Below, piece by piece: positions 54,661 through 62,711 of a DNA stretch of 64,000 nucleotides (position 1 is the first letter of the stretch; each line of letters starts with the position of its first letter). The notes under the pieces are model-generated. The model saw nothing but the letters and a program-made list of their open reading frames with translations. It made no database searches and had not been told where the DNA came from. The stretch comes from SZUA-87 sp041687805 (GTDB lineage: Bacteria; Actinomycetota; Acidimicrobiia; Acidimicrobiales; Aldehydirespiratoraceae), in contig JBDNJK010000031.1 of the NCBI GenBank assembly GCA_041687805.1, forward strand, positions 27,995-91,994, in the 5' to 3' direction. The translations under genes and the position numbers were made by a program.

Positions 54661-55194
54661 ATGAGCACTCTGACCGTCACCAAGAGGCAACGACACGGCA
54701 TTGTCGCTTCGGCGCTCGCGTTGCTTGCCACAGTTGTGATCTCGATCAGCGCCTTCGGCGGTAGCAGCCTGATCTCGAGCGACAGCGACCTACCCACCGC
54801 GTCATTCGAATTGTTCAACGGCGGCGACACAGCGTTCGCCGACTTCGCCGGCAAGCCTCTGGTAATCAATTTTTGGGCCTCTTGGTGTCCGGCCTGTGTA
54901 GGTGAACTACCGGACATTCAGGCAGTTCATGAACAGTTTGGAGACGACGTGACCATCCTCGGGATGGCCAACGCCGACCAGCGAGATGCGGCGCTTACGC
55001 TCGCCAATGAGGTCGGCTTGACCTACACCCTGGGCGACGACCCCGCCGGGGAGCTCTTCCGCTCGCTCGATCTGTTCGCCATGCCAAGCACGATCTTCGT
55101 CAGCGCCGACGGCCAGATCCAAGAGGTGTTCGGAGGCCAGCTCAACGAGAGCGCCCTCGTTGACCGAATCAGTAATTTGATCGAGACATCATGA
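54661..55194 (+). CDS. TlpA/ResA-type thiol-disulfide oxidoreductase, membrane-anchored
   Basis: 177 aa from the ATG at 54661. A single N-terminal membrane helix (GIVASALALLATVVISISAF) anchors an extracytoplasmic thioredoxin fold. The active site is FWASWCPACVGELPDI (CPAC) and the cis-Pro is in LFAMPSTIFVSADG. It overlaps ccdA by four bases (ATGA), so the pair forms a transmembrane reductant relay, with CcdA passing electrons to this protein. Confidence 0.93.
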   Translation: MSTLTVTKRQRHGIVASALALLATVVISISAFGGSSLISSDSDLPTASFELFNGGDTAFADFAGKPLVINFWASWCPACVGELPDIQAVHEQFGDDVTILGMANADQRDAALTLANEVGLTYTLGDDPAGELFRSLDLFAMPSTIFVSADGQIQEVFGGQLNESALVDRISNLIETS

Positions 55195-56084
55195 TCGACG
55201 CACCACTCGGCCTGGCGTTCGCGGCGGGGCTTGTCGCCACGGTTAACCCATGCGGATTCGCGATGCTGCCCGCCTACTTGTCATATTTCATGGGACTTGA
55301 GGGCGCCGAGGACGACGAGAAGACAGGCGCCGGAATCGGGCAGGCGCTCAAGGTCGGAGCGATCGTGTCGCTCGGATTCTTGTTTGTATTCGGCACCACC
55401 GGCCTGCTGATCAATGCCGGAGTGAGATCGATCATCGATTGGATCCCCTACGTCGCTCTCGGAATCGGCGTGCTCATGTTGATCCTCGGTATCGCGATGT
55501 TCCGCGGCTACCAGCTTTCGATCGGGTTCCTCAAGGTGCAGGGTGGCACCGGCAGCAGAGACAACAAATCTGTCTTCACCTTCGGGGTTTCATATGCCTT
55601 GGCTTCGTTGTCATGCACCCTGCCGGTGTTTTTGTCGGTGGTGGTTGGCTCGATCGCCAGCGCCAACTTCATCTCCGGCTTTCTCACCTACATCGCCTAC
55701 GGGATGGGTATGTCGGTGCTGCTGATGGCGCTCACCTTGGCCGTGGCTTTCGCCAAGCAAGGGATAGTGGGACGGCTGCGGTCCATGCTCAAGCATGTTC
55801 AAAGAGTGTCTGCCGGATTCCTGATAATTGCCGGCGTATACATCACTTGGTTCTGGGCCAACGACCTCTCGTCCGATGCCGGTGAGCAAGGTGCAGCAAC
55901 CGGAGTCATAGACGGATGGTCGGCGTCGCTCACCAATTGGATGGGTGACCATTCCGGTTCGATCGGCGTGTCGCTTGGCGGATTGGTGGCCATCGCCATT
56001 CTCTCCTCGGTGCTGAAGAAGTTCGAACCACCCGAGGTTTCTGATCCAGCGCCAGCCACAGCTTCGCAATCGATTCCCGTCTAG
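55191..56084 (+). CDS. ccdA: Cytochrome c biogenesis protein CcdA
   Basis: 297 aa. About eight hydrophobic segments; the paired cysteines lie in ATVNPCGFAMLPAYLSYFMG (helix 1) and in ALASLSCTLPVFLSVVVG (helix 4), the CcdA/DsbD-beta type. It carries reducing equivalents across the membrane from thioredoxin. Coupled to the TlpA-type gene upstream and followed 14 bp later by a DUF3179 lipoprotein. Confidence 0.94.
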   Translation: MIDAPLGLAFAAGLVATVNPCGFAMLPAYLSYFMGLEGAEDDEKTGAGIGQALKVGAIVSLGFLFVFGTTGLLINAGVRSIIDWIPYVALGIGVLMLILGIAMFRGYQLSIGFLKVQGGTGSRDNKSVFTFGVSYALASLSCTLPVFLSVVVGSIASANFISGFLTYIAYGMGMSVLLMALTLAVAFAKQGIVGRLRSMLKHVQRVSAGFLIIAGVYITWFWANDLSSDAGEQGAATGVIDGWSASLTNWMGDHSGSIGVSLGGLVAIAILSSVLKKFEPPEVSDPAPATASQSIPV

Positions 56085-56098
56085 AAACGGAAACACTC

Positions 56099-57430
56099 AT
56101 GACCCCCAAACGTCTCACCGCCCTGGTAGTCGGGCTGTCTGTAACCGCCGTTGCGTGCGGCGGCGGAGCGGCCCTCGATGCAACGAGCTCCACCACCACG
56201 CCAAGCAGCTCAGCGGCCGCCGATTCCGAGGCAGTCGCCGATTCAGGCGATGCCACAGAGATCGAATTGTTCTCACCCACCGAAACCGATCGACCCCTCG
56301 ACCTGTCCGGAGGTGTGACCAGCAGTTCCGAAGGCGTCACCATCGTGACCGAGACCCCGCGTGATCAGCTTCGGCGCGACGTCCTACTCGCCACCGGATT
56401 CTTCCCCACCGACTGGACTCGTCAGACGGTCGATCCGGGAGAAATTCTTCTCGGCATTCAGTCCGAAGATCCCCGTGATCGGATCCCGCCGATCGACACT
56501 CCTAAGTTTGAGCCACTCTCGTCTGCCTCCTGGCTCAGCGAACGCGAACCCGGCGCTCTTGTGCAATTCAATGGCGACGTTCGCTTCTACCCATTGTCGA
56601 TACTTACCCGTCACGAGATCGTGAACGACCGGTTCGGCGACGTTCCTGTCGTCACCACGTTCTGCCCGCTGTGCAATACCGCCATCACATTCGATGCGAG
56701 AGTCGATGGCCAAGCACTGCGCTTTGGCGTGTCGGGTCTACTGCGCAAGAGCGATTTGGTGATGTGGGACGAAGCAACCACGTCGCTATGGCAACAGATC
56801 ACCGGAGAAGCAGTCGTCGGTGAGTTCGCCGGTACCCAGCTGGAACTGATTCCCACTTCCATCGTCTCCTACGGTGACGCTCTCAAAAACTTCCCCGATG
56901 CGGTGTCGCTTTCACGTGACACGGGTTTCAACATTGCCTACGGCTCCAACCCATACGTGGGATACAGCTCCAGCGACAGGCCATTTCTCTTCGATGGCGA
57001 CACCAACGACCGGTTCCCCGCTCTCTCGCGGGTGGTGGGCGTGAGCTTGGAGAATACCGACAGGGCCTATCCGTTCAGCCTGATCAGCGAGGAGAGGGCA
57101 GTAAACGATGAGCTGGACGGAATCCCGATCGCCGTGTTGTGGGGCGGCGACACCGCCGACGCACTCGACTCAGGAGCAATCGCCGACAGCCAATCCATCG
57201 GCACCGGCATCGCGTTCAGCCGCGAGCTCAACGGCGACGTGCTGACCTTCTCGAGCCTCGGTGATGATCTGTTCACCGACGCCGAGACCGGCACCACCTG
57301 GACTCTGCTCGGCCGAGCCATCGACGGACCACTCGCCGGCGAGCAGCTTCAGACTGTGCAGCATCGAAATGAATTCTGGTTCGCCTGGTCGAGCTTCTTC
57401 CCTGATGCCCCGGTGTACGGCGACGCCTGA
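56099..57430 (+). CDS. DUF3179-domain lipoprotein
   Basis: 443 aa. The N-terminus has a lipobox (GLSVTAVACGGG), so it is likely an exported lipoprotein. Residues about 130-440 contain the DUF3179 landmarks VTTFCPLCNTAITFDARVDG, SGLLRKSDLVMWDEATTSLW, a QQITGEAVVGE stretch and VLWGGDTADALDS. The conserved CPLC pair could be a substrate of the adjacent TlpA/CcdA reductant relay; this is inference from the neighbourhood. Function of the family is unknown. Confidence 0.88.
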   Translation: MTPKRLTALVVGLSVTAVACGGGAALDATSSTTTPSSSAAADSEAVADSGDATEIELFSPTETDRPLDLSGGVTSSSEGVTIVTETPRDQLRRDVLLATGFFPTDWTRQTVDPGEILLGIQSEDPRDRIPPIDTPKFEPLSSASWLSEREPGALVQFNGDVRFYPLSILTRHEIVNDRFGDVPVVTTFCPLCNTAITFDARVDGQALRFGVSGLLRKSDLVMWDEATTSLWQQITGEAVVGEFAGTQLELIPTSIVSYGDALKNFPDAVSLSRDTGFNIAYGSNPYVGYSSSDRPFLFDGDTNDRFPALSRVVGVSLENTDRAYPFSLISEERAVNDELDGIPIAVLWGGDTADALDSGAIADSQSIGTGIAFSRELNGDVLTFSSLGDDLFTDAETGTTWTLLGRAIDGPLAGEQLQTVQHRNEFWFAWSSFFPDAPVYGDA

Positions 57431-57488
57431 CAAATCCCATGGCGATCCGGTCGGTGACAACCGGAAGCACAGCCCTACACTTCATCCG

Positions 57489-57520
57489 TCCGGAAATTCG
57501 CTATGCGAATGCTCTCGGAC
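57489..57520. terminator. Possible hairpin between DUF3179 gene and tRNA-Arg
   Basis: An outer GTCCG/CGGAC stem encloses a perfect 6-bp dyad ATTCGC-TAT-GCGAAT (57496-57510). No T-tract follows, so it is at best a weak terminator, or it is the processing/promoter region of the tRNA gene. Confidence 0.35.
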
Positions 57521-57522
57521 GG

Positions 57523-57597
57523 GCCCCCGTAGCTCAGGGGATAGAGCATCGGTTTCCTAAACCGTGTGCGGCAGTTCGAGTCTGCCCGGGGGCACCA
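57523..57597 (+). tRNA. tRNA-Arg (CCT)
   Basis: Acceptor GCCCCCG/CGGGGGC, D-arm GCTCAGGGGATAGAGC, anticodon stem TCGGT/ACCGT (one T-T mismatch at its outer end) with loop TTCCTAA (CCT), T-arm GGCAGTTCGAGTCTGCC, discriminator A, CCA encoded at 57595-57597. A tyrosine integrase gene follows 100 bp later, so its 3' half is the probable attachment site. Confidence 0.96.
57560..57597. other. Probable attachment site (attL side) of the integrative element
   Basis: Tyrosine integrases commonly use the 3' end of a tRNA gene, and the tRNA-Arg keeps an intact 3' half through CCA. No second copy of this segment was found up to the right edge, so the other junction lies outside. The exact core cannot be defined from one side. 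Confidence 0.5.
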
Positions 57598-57645
57598 CAA
57601 AACACCAGCTCAGAGGGCATGCTCTCCGAAAGAAGATCCTCGGAG

Positions 57646-57676
57646 TTGCCCATCCAGAGGTGAAATTGCCCATCCA
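57646..57676. repeat. Pair of TTGCCCATCCA direct repeats upstream of integrase
   Basis: TTGCCCATCCA at 57646-57656 and 57666-57676, start-to-start distance 20 bp (two helical turns). The same pair occurs at 63977-63999. The position between attachment site and integrase gene fits integrase arm-type binding sites. Confidence 0.9.
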
Positions 57677-57704
57677 ATTGCCGAATCGTGGCATGCTGGA
57701 GCCC

Positions 57705-58853
57705 ATGGCCGGGTCGATTCGCAAGCGTGGTGAACGAAGCTGGGAGCTTCGGGTCTACGCGGGCCGCAGCGACAAGACCGGCAAGAAGCAATACGTGTCT
57801 CGCACGGTGAAGGGCTCTCGGCGTGATGCCGAGAAGCAGCTCGCTCGTTTGGTCACCCGGGTCGACGACGGGGTGATCACCGCCAACGCCGGCACAGTCG
57901 GTGAACTCGTGGAGCTGTGGTACAGCCGGGGTGAGCTCGAGTGGTCGCCGACCACGGCAGACGGGTACCGCTCGATCATCGACCGACGAATTCTTCCACG
58001 GTGGGGTGACCTACCGCTGCGTCGGCTTCGCACCGCCGACCTCGATGCCTGGTACACCCAGCTTCGTCGCCAAGGTGGCAAGGGCGGGCGACCGTTGGCC
58101 CCGAACTCGGTGAAGCGGATCCATGCTGTTCTGCGCACCGCTCTTGCCCAGGCTGTGAGGTGGGGATGGATCGCCACCAATCCGGCCGCCGTCTCCACTC
58201 CGCCCCAACCGAAGGGTCGGCCAAGACACACGATCCCCTCATCCGACGATGTCGGCCGGCTGGTGGCCGAGGCCCACAAGACGAACCCACCGCTCGCGGT
58301 GTTTCTACGACTGGCCGCCGCCAGCGGCGCCCGCCGAGGAGAGTTGTGCGCGCTTCGATGGCGAGACATCGACCTAGAAGGTGCTTCACTCACGATCAGT
58401 CGCAGCGTGGTCAACACCCGGCATCAAGGGGTCGTCGAGAAGGACACCAAGACTCATGCCGAACGTCGGCTCTCACTCGATGCCGGAACAGTCGCGGTGC
58501 TTGTCAAACATCGAGACCATCTCATCGGAATCCTCGATGCTTGTGGGGCCGAGCTCGACCCGGCCTCGTTCGTCTTCTCCCACGAGGTCGACGGATCCGA
58601 GTCTTGGCGGCCCGACTACGCATCGTTGTCCTTTTCGCGGCTACGTGATCGCTGTGACCTGTCCGCTGTTCGCCTCCATGACCTGCGCCATTTCAACGCC
58701 ACTGCGCTGCTGGCGGCCGGCACCGACATCCGCACCGTGAGTGGCCGGCTCGGCCACGCCGACGCATCCACGACACTCGACATCTACGCACACTTCGTGC
58801 GCCACGCCGACGAGAAGGCCGCCGGCAACATCGGCAACGTGTTGGACGCCTGA
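57705..58853 (+). CDS. Tyrosine recombinase / integrase
   Basis: 382 aa from the ATG at 57705 (MAGSIRKRGERSWELRV); ATG 57693 is an alternative, and the open frame before that lies in the tRNA. An N-terminal AP2-like arm-binding segment (YAGRSDKTGKKQYVS) is followed by a SAM-like core-binding domain (ELVELWYSRGELEWSPTTAD). In the catalytic domain the residues are Arg in SGARRGELCALRW, Lys in EKDTKTHAERR, HxxR in LHDLRHFNATALL, His in SGRLGHADAS and Tyr in TLDIYAHF, all in place. The protein should integrate and, with the excisionase, excise the element at tRNA-Arg. Confidence 0.96.
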   Translation: MAGSIRKRGERSWELRVYAGRSDKTGKKQYVSRTVKGSRRDAEKQLARLVTRVDDGVITANAGTVGELVELWYSRGELEWSPTTADGYRSIIDRRILPRWGDLPLRRLRTADLDAWYTQLRRQGGKGGRPLAPNSVKRIHAVLRTALAQAVRWGWIATNPAAVSTPPQPKGRPRHTIPSSDDVGRLVAEAHKTNPPLAVFLRLAAASGARRGELCALRWRDIDLEGASLTISRSVVNTRHQGVVEKDTKTHAERRLSLDAGTVAVLVKHRDHLIGILDACGAELDPASFVFSHEVDGSESWRPDYASLSFSRLRDRCDLSAVRLHDLRHFNATALLAAGTDIRTVSGRLGHADASTTLDIYAHFVRHADEKAAGNIGNVLDA

Positions 58854-58872
58854 CCAGGACATTTCGGTCGGC

Positions 58873-58920
58873 GGTGCAGTGGTTGGTGCAGACATCGGTG
58901 CAGTGGTTGGTGCAGCCAGG
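58873..58920. repeat. Four GGTGCAG repeats at 12-bp spacing
   Basis: GGTGCAG begins at 58873, 58885, 58897 and 58909, exactly 12 bp apart. The first and third units, and the sequence between them, are also identical over 20 bp (58872-58891 = 58896-58915). The array lies between the integrase stop and the end of the convergent toxin gene. It resembles iterons or a regulator array and is not a CRISPR. Confidence 0.9.
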
Positions 58921-58942
58921 CCGACGCTCATCGCTGTGCGCT

Positions 58943-59257
58943 TCACCAAGGATTCTCAGTATCGATGTCGAGCTGGACGAGTTCGACGGCTCCGTCCCGG
59001 GCAAGCTGCCCGATCACCGAGAATCCCGGGACGAGTGTGCCGGATGCAATGAATACGCGATAGTCGTCGCGGCCCTCGATGAGCCGAGGCATGTCATCGA
59101 AACCAGTGGCGAATCGTTCCACAATTCTCAGCAGTTCAAATGTGTGGAAATCAGTTGTCGAGGGCTCGCCGTTGGAACCCCGTTCGGGGCGGAGTTGCCG
59201 GTCAAGATCCTCGAAGAACGCTGAGGTCGAGCGAACAACCCGGCGTTGCTCGCTCAA
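58943..59257 (-). CDS. RelE/ParE-like toxin
   Basis: 104 aa with a TTG start that overlaps the antitoxin stop (TTGA). The pattern fits the RelE/ParE fold: helix VRSTSAFFEDLDRQL, then helix TFELLRIVERFATGFDDMPR and the core strands IEGRDDYRVFIASGTLVPGF and AVELVQLDID. The central helix-strand order matches; typical ParE basic residues are sparse. Read leftwards with the 58-aa gene directly upstream. Confidence 0.7.
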   Translation of the reverse strand: MSEQRRVVRSTSAFFEDLDRQLRPERGSNGEPSTTDFHTFELLRIVERFATGFDDMPRLIEGRDDYRVFIASGTLVPGFSVIGQLARDGAVELVQLDIDTENPW

Positions 59258-59430
59258 CGGTAATCGCTGGTATCGCTCGCGATCCGCTCGCCGAGACGCT
59301 CTCTCACATGGGCGAGGAACTCTGGTGGCACCTCGCTCAGGTCCCTGACGACGCTCCCATCAAAGAGCTCATCCTGCTCGGCCGGCGTCAGCTTCTCGAT
59401 CTCCTCAGCTGTCCAAACCTTCTGCGTCAT
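59254..59430 (-). CDS. Small antitoxin partner of the RelE/ParE-like toxin
   Basis: 58 aa, ATG at 59430, stop overlapping the toxin TTG. It begins MTQKVWTAEEIEKLTPAEQD and is acidic, with ELFDGSVVRDLSEVPPEF and a helical end (LAHVRERLGERIASDTSDYR). Size, acidity and position before a RelE-type gene are typical of an antitoxin, but no named DNA-binding fold is evident. Confidence 0.75.
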   Translation of the reverse strand: MTQKVWTAEEIEKLTPAEQDELFDGSVVRDLSEVPPEFLAHVRERLGERIASDTSDYR

Positions 59431-59619
59431 GACCTAAGACTACTGCACGTCTCTGACGCTCGACCCTGGTGGCACATGCATCACTCTGCTGCGAGGTCAC
59501 CGAAACGAAATCGCACCCCCAAAGCAAACACCGAGTCGCGTTTCCGTCGCTCGATGCGCCTTTGGGGGATGAGACACGCCGCTCCAACCGGCGGCACGCC
59601 AACAACGAACCGGAGATCC

Positions 59620-59817
59620 ATGACCAGACGACTCACATATACCGTCCACGAAGCCGCGGTGATTCTCGGAATCTCGAGGACCCTCGCCTACGGGAGCATT
59701 CAGCGGGGCGAGATACCTGCCATCACGTTCGGCCGACGAATCGTGATACCTCGCGCGGGCATCGAAGAGCTCGTCGGCCGGCTGCCGGTGGATGATCCGA
59801 GAAGGACCACCGCATGA
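59620..59817 (+). CDS. Excisionase / MerR-type helix-turn-helix protein
   Basis: 65 aa, ATG at 59620 with GGAG upstream. YTVHEAAVILGISRTLAYGS is a winged-helix HTH and IQRGEIPAITFGRRIVIPRA the wing, as in the excisionase (xis) DNA-binding family. It follows the divergent antitoxin by about 190 bp and overlaps the next gene by four bases (ATGA). Confidence 0.9.
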   Translation: MTRRLTYTVHEAAVILGISRTLAYGSIQRGEIPAITFGRRIVIPRAGIEELVGRLPVDDPRRTTA

Positions 59818-60566
59818 CCGACCCGAAGCCAGGCGATGGCCTCGCCGGCACCCCTGAGCAGCCCGCTCTGGTGGCCGGACCGACTGCACCAGAAAGCGTT
59901 GACATGAGTGGCACAGACTTGCCAGGTGCGCTTCGCGGACCTGGCGGAATCATCCTCGACCGCATCAACGCGCTCCTCGACGCGGCGCGCGATTGCGTGC
60001 CGGCCCCTCCCTTGCATGATGCTTCTCCGGCTGCCGTGCGCCGATGGATCGAAGACGCTCAAGCCAAGTTCGTGTTCCGATACGAAAGCCGGGCCCTGGC
60101 CCGTGAGGTCCGAGAGTTCCTGAACCGGGAGCGGTCGACCGCCGACAGACTCGAGGAGGCCCGCCGGTTTTTCCAGCACGACGAATGGGTCGCCCAGATG
60201 AAACGCGACGGGAACTACTGGGCTCTCGACGACCGTCAACGCCAGGCCCGAAGGCCGTGCAGGTTCCGAGTGGACGACGCCGCATGGGAGCGTCTTCGAG
60301 CCGCAGCTGATCGATCAGGTGCTCCGCTCGGGGTGTACCTCGGTGCCATCCTCACCAGCGAGGCCTCACGATTAAGCGCCGGCGGTGCACCCTTGGCAGT
60401 CCGGGACGACGACACCGTCGCCACCCGGTTCATACGCGTGAAAGTGACCGACGACGATTGGCTCGCACTTCGATCAGCTGTCCGCACGGCCCACACGACG
60501 ATCACCGCGTACGTGTCGCAAGCCGTTCGCCGAGCCGATCGACGGCAGCCGCGTTCGGCTGATTGA
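59814..60566 (+). CDS. Unknown protein with two ribbon-helix-helix-like segments
   Basis: 250 aa, coupled by overlap to the excisionase gene. Residues about 50-140 are helical and charged. The C-terminal half contains two similar units: RFRVDDAAWERLRAAADRSG with PLGVYLGAILTSEAS, and FIRVKVTDDDWLALRSAVRT with TITAYVSQAVRRAD. Each reads as strand-helix-turn-helix, like CopG/MobC proteins, so this may be a tandem RHH DNA-binding protein for element maintenance or control. I recognise no named family. Confidence 0.7.
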   Translation: MTDPKPGDGLAGTPEQPALVAGPTAPESVDMSGTDLPGALRGPGGIILDRINALLDAARDCVPAPPLHDASPAAVRRWIEDAQAKFVFRYESRALAREVREFLNRERSTADRLEEARRFFQHDEWVAQMKRDGNYWALDDRQRQARRPCRFRVDDAAWERLRAAADRSGAPLGVYLGAILTSEASRLSAGGAPLAVRDDDTVATRFIRVKVTDDDWLALRSAVRTAHTTITAYVSQAVRRADRRQPRSAD

Positions 60567-60673
60567 CACCCATCGAATACGAAACCATCATGACCACGAC
60601 TGCCCAAGCGACATGACCAACAGGGCACCTGATCGTGAACCAGACTCGTTTGCTCTATCGCGTAGGCCCCAAG

Positions 60674-61150
60674 ATGAGATTCGGTCTGTGGCTTACAGCC
60701 ATGTTCGCGGTGGTCTTGGCCTCGTGCTCGACGGACTCTGCGGACCGCCCGGACGCGATCGTCGGCCAGGCGGTTCGGAGCTTCTGCGCTGAGCAGTTCG
60801 ACTGTGCGCTCCCGACGACGCTGTACATCGTGTCGGCGTATATCGACTCCGATACCGAACTCGGCGACGAGGTCGCTATCGATGACGCGACAAGAGCAGC
60901 GATCGAATCGGCTGTTGGCAGGTCGTTTCGATGGTTGGAGACTTCGAGCGAGGTCGACGCGGCGGTGCAAGAATCGCCTGAGCCCACCATTCTGACTGTC
61001 GGGGAACCCGTGTTGTTCCAGTACGTGGCCGAGGTCGATGTCGGCTGGAGCCGAAGACCACTGGACGGCGAAATTGTCACTATGAGCGTGGACCTGGGAA
61101 AGCAAGACAATGACAGCCCGCAGACACCCCGCACCACATCCGTGCCGTAG
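60674..61150 (+). CDS. Predicted lipoprotein of unknown function
   Basis: 158 aa from the ATG at 60674; a GTG at 60635 is possible. The signal peptide FGLWLTAMFAVVLASCS ends in a lipobox (LASC). The mature part is acidic (DATRAAIESAVGRSF, SSEVDAAVQESPEP), with two Cys in VRSFCAEQFDCALP. No conserved domain recognised. Confidence 0.65.
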   Translation: MRFGLWLTAMFAVVLASCSTDSADRPDAIVGQAVRSFCAEQFDCALPTTLYIVSAYIDSDTELGDEVAIDDATRAAIESAVGRSFRWLETSSEVDAAVQESPEPTILTVGEPVLFQYVAEVDVGWSRRPLDGEIVTMSVDLGKQDNDSPQTPRTTSVP

Positions 61151-61322
61151 CGGCTCATCGGATTCTGACGGGTGTGCTGGTGGCGAGGATCCTGGGTGCT
61201 GCAAGTCCCATGACTATCGCTCTCGGGGGCCGTGAATTGATGACAGGCAGACGACACCCAAATGCGACGGGAACCCGGGGTCATCCACGGTCGTATAAGT
61301 ATCAGAACCCTCGGCGAAAGGC

Positions 61323-61871
61323 ATGAACATGACAACATCCAGCCCACCCGACAGTCAGCTTCATACGCGTTCATCCTGGGTCGGCATGAGTCTTCCTCTT
61401 GTCACTCTGACCGTGATCGCTTACGCGTGGTGGGTCTCGCAGTTTGATCGCTCCCCTGGCTGGAGCGGCCCGGTGTTCGCGGCGGTCACGATGCTCGCTC
61501 TTGCGGGAATCCTCACGCTGACGAGATCCTGGAGTGATCGACGGGCCCTGCTGGGTGCCGCCGGATTCGCACTTGTGGCTCTCGGGTCGGGGATTGGTCG
61601 TCCCAGAGACGAGTTCCTCACCGGTATCGGGAGCGGCAGTGGTATCGGGAGCGGCAGCGGTGACGTCATCGGTCGGCTCGACACGTGGACGCCGGTGGTC
61701 GTGATCGGTCTCGTCCTCGCCCTGGCAGCGCTGATCTCGTGTCTCGTCGCCAACCGGCGCACGAATCCGAGTGCATGGCGGGCCCCGGTGTCGCTGTTCG
61801 CCACGAGCATTGGCTACATCGCAGTGACGGTGATCGCGAGAGACCTGACCGTAGCCTTCTGGACCGCCTGA
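61323..61871 (+). CDS. Predicted four-helix membrane protein
   Basis: 182 aa. Hydrophobic segments: MSLPLVTLTVIAYAWWV, GPVFAAVTMLALAGILTLT, LLGAAGFALVALGSGIG, and VVVIGLVLALAALISCLVA, with a fifth possible near the end. A Gly/Ser repeat GIGSGSGIGSGSG sits in the loop before the last helix. Function unknown. Confidence 0.65.
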   Translation: MNMTTSSPPDSQLHTRSSWVGMSLPLVTLTVIAYAWWVSQFDRSPGWSGPVFAAVTMLALAGILTLTRSWSDRRALLGAAGFALVALGSGIGRPRDEFLTGIGSGSGIGSGSGDVIGRLDTWTPVVVIGLVLALAALISCLVANRRTNPSAWRAPVSLFATSIGYIAVTVIARDLTVAFWTA

Positions 61872-61988
61872 GATGCGACTTGGCTCGGCGTGCCGGCAGC
61901 GGCCGAAAGCGGTAGCCGGCGCCACCGACCGGAAGGCTATGAGACATCGCGACTCTTTTGTATCACGTTTGGTAATACCCTGCCGATC

Positions 61989-62225
61989 ATGGCTCAGGCA
62001 ATATCGGTTCGACTCGACGACGACGCTTTCGGTGCTCTCACCAGACTGGAGGCCACCGGGCTCAGCCGATCGGAGGCCATTCGCCGTGCACTGGTGAAAA
62101 CTACCGACAGGATGCGCAACAAGCAAACCCTCGCCGCTGAAGTCGCTGCCCTCGAAGCAGACGACGACCGAGCAGAGATGCTCGCGGTGGCCAGTCTGAT
62201 GGAGCAGATGCGTGCACCGATGTGA
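61989..62225 (+). CDS. Ribbon-helix-helix (CopG-type) antitoxin
   Basis: 78 aa from the ATG at 61989 (MAQAISVRLDDDAFGALTRL). The RHH pattern is clear: strand AISVRLDDDAF, then LEATGLSRSEAIRRALV. The rest is an acidic helical tail. It overlaps the PemK-like gene by 14 bp. Confidence 0.9.
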   Translation: MAQAISVRLDDDAFGALTRLEATGLSRSEAIRRALVKTTDRMRNKQTLAAEVAALEADDDRAEMLAVASLMEQMRAPM

Positions 62226-62529
62226 CCTCTTCCGCCTGCGACTCCCCAAGGGCACCGGGCACGAGCGACGCGGCAACAGGTTCGGCGTAGTGGGCCAATC
62301 AGATGCCTTCCTACCGAGAACGGTCGTGCTCATGGCCCCGACGTCGATGAGTGCCAAAGCTGCATCGTTTCGCCCGGAGATCCACATCGACGGAACCGCC
62401 ACCCGAGTCCTAGTCGATCAGACGGGCGCAGTTGATGCCACCAGGCTCGGCGATCTCGTCGGCCACCTCAACCCCGAAGAGCAGTGGGGCGTAGACGAGT
62501 CTCCCCTCACAGTGATCGACTTGAGATAA
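62212..62529 (+). CDS. PemK/MazF-family mRNA interferase toxin
   Basis: 105 aa with GTG start inside the antitoxin gene. It reads CDLFRLRLPKGTGHERRGNR with FGVVGQSDAFLPRTVVLMAP, then IDGTATRVLVDQTGAVDATR and LGDLVGHLNPEEQW, the MazF/PemK layout. The overlap with an RHH antitoxin makes a standard toxin-antitoxin pair. Confidence 0.88.
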   Translation: MHRCDLFRLRLPKGTGHERRGNRFGVVGQSDAFLPRTVVLMAPTSMSAKAASFRPEIHIDGTATRVLVDQTGAVDATRLGDLVGHLNPEEQWGVDESPLTVIDLR

Positions 62530-62647
62530 CCACCAGTTGGCCTTGCCCGGCTGATCAGGACGACGTGCTGGTGGAGGCTCCGCCGGATGCGCGCGTCGAT
62601 GGGGTCGGGCCGACGCCGCACCCGGCCACTCGACCAACGCCGGCTTT

Positions 62648-62711
62648 GACAACAGCAGAATATACCTGATTAACAGTTGATATTGCTTGATAATAGGACG
62701 ATAGTGGAGGT
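62648..62711 (+). promoter_or_regulatory. AT-rich promoter region of the winged-helix nucleotidyltransferase gene
   Basis: This ~60-bp stretch is far richer in A and T than its surroundings. It holds TTGATATTGCTTGATAATAG, in which TTGATA occurs twice 10 bp apart, and GGAGG before the ATG at 62712. A promoter or operator is likely, though boxes are not exact. Confidence 0.45.

Noticed and set aside
57564..57704. Integrase start inside the tRNA gene
   Set aside because: The frame is open back to 57564 but overlaps the tRNA, and the family start is MAGSIRKRG at 57705.
58873..58920. CRISPR array
   Set aside because: Units are 7 bp at a 12-bp period with no spacers of CRISPR size and no cas genes.
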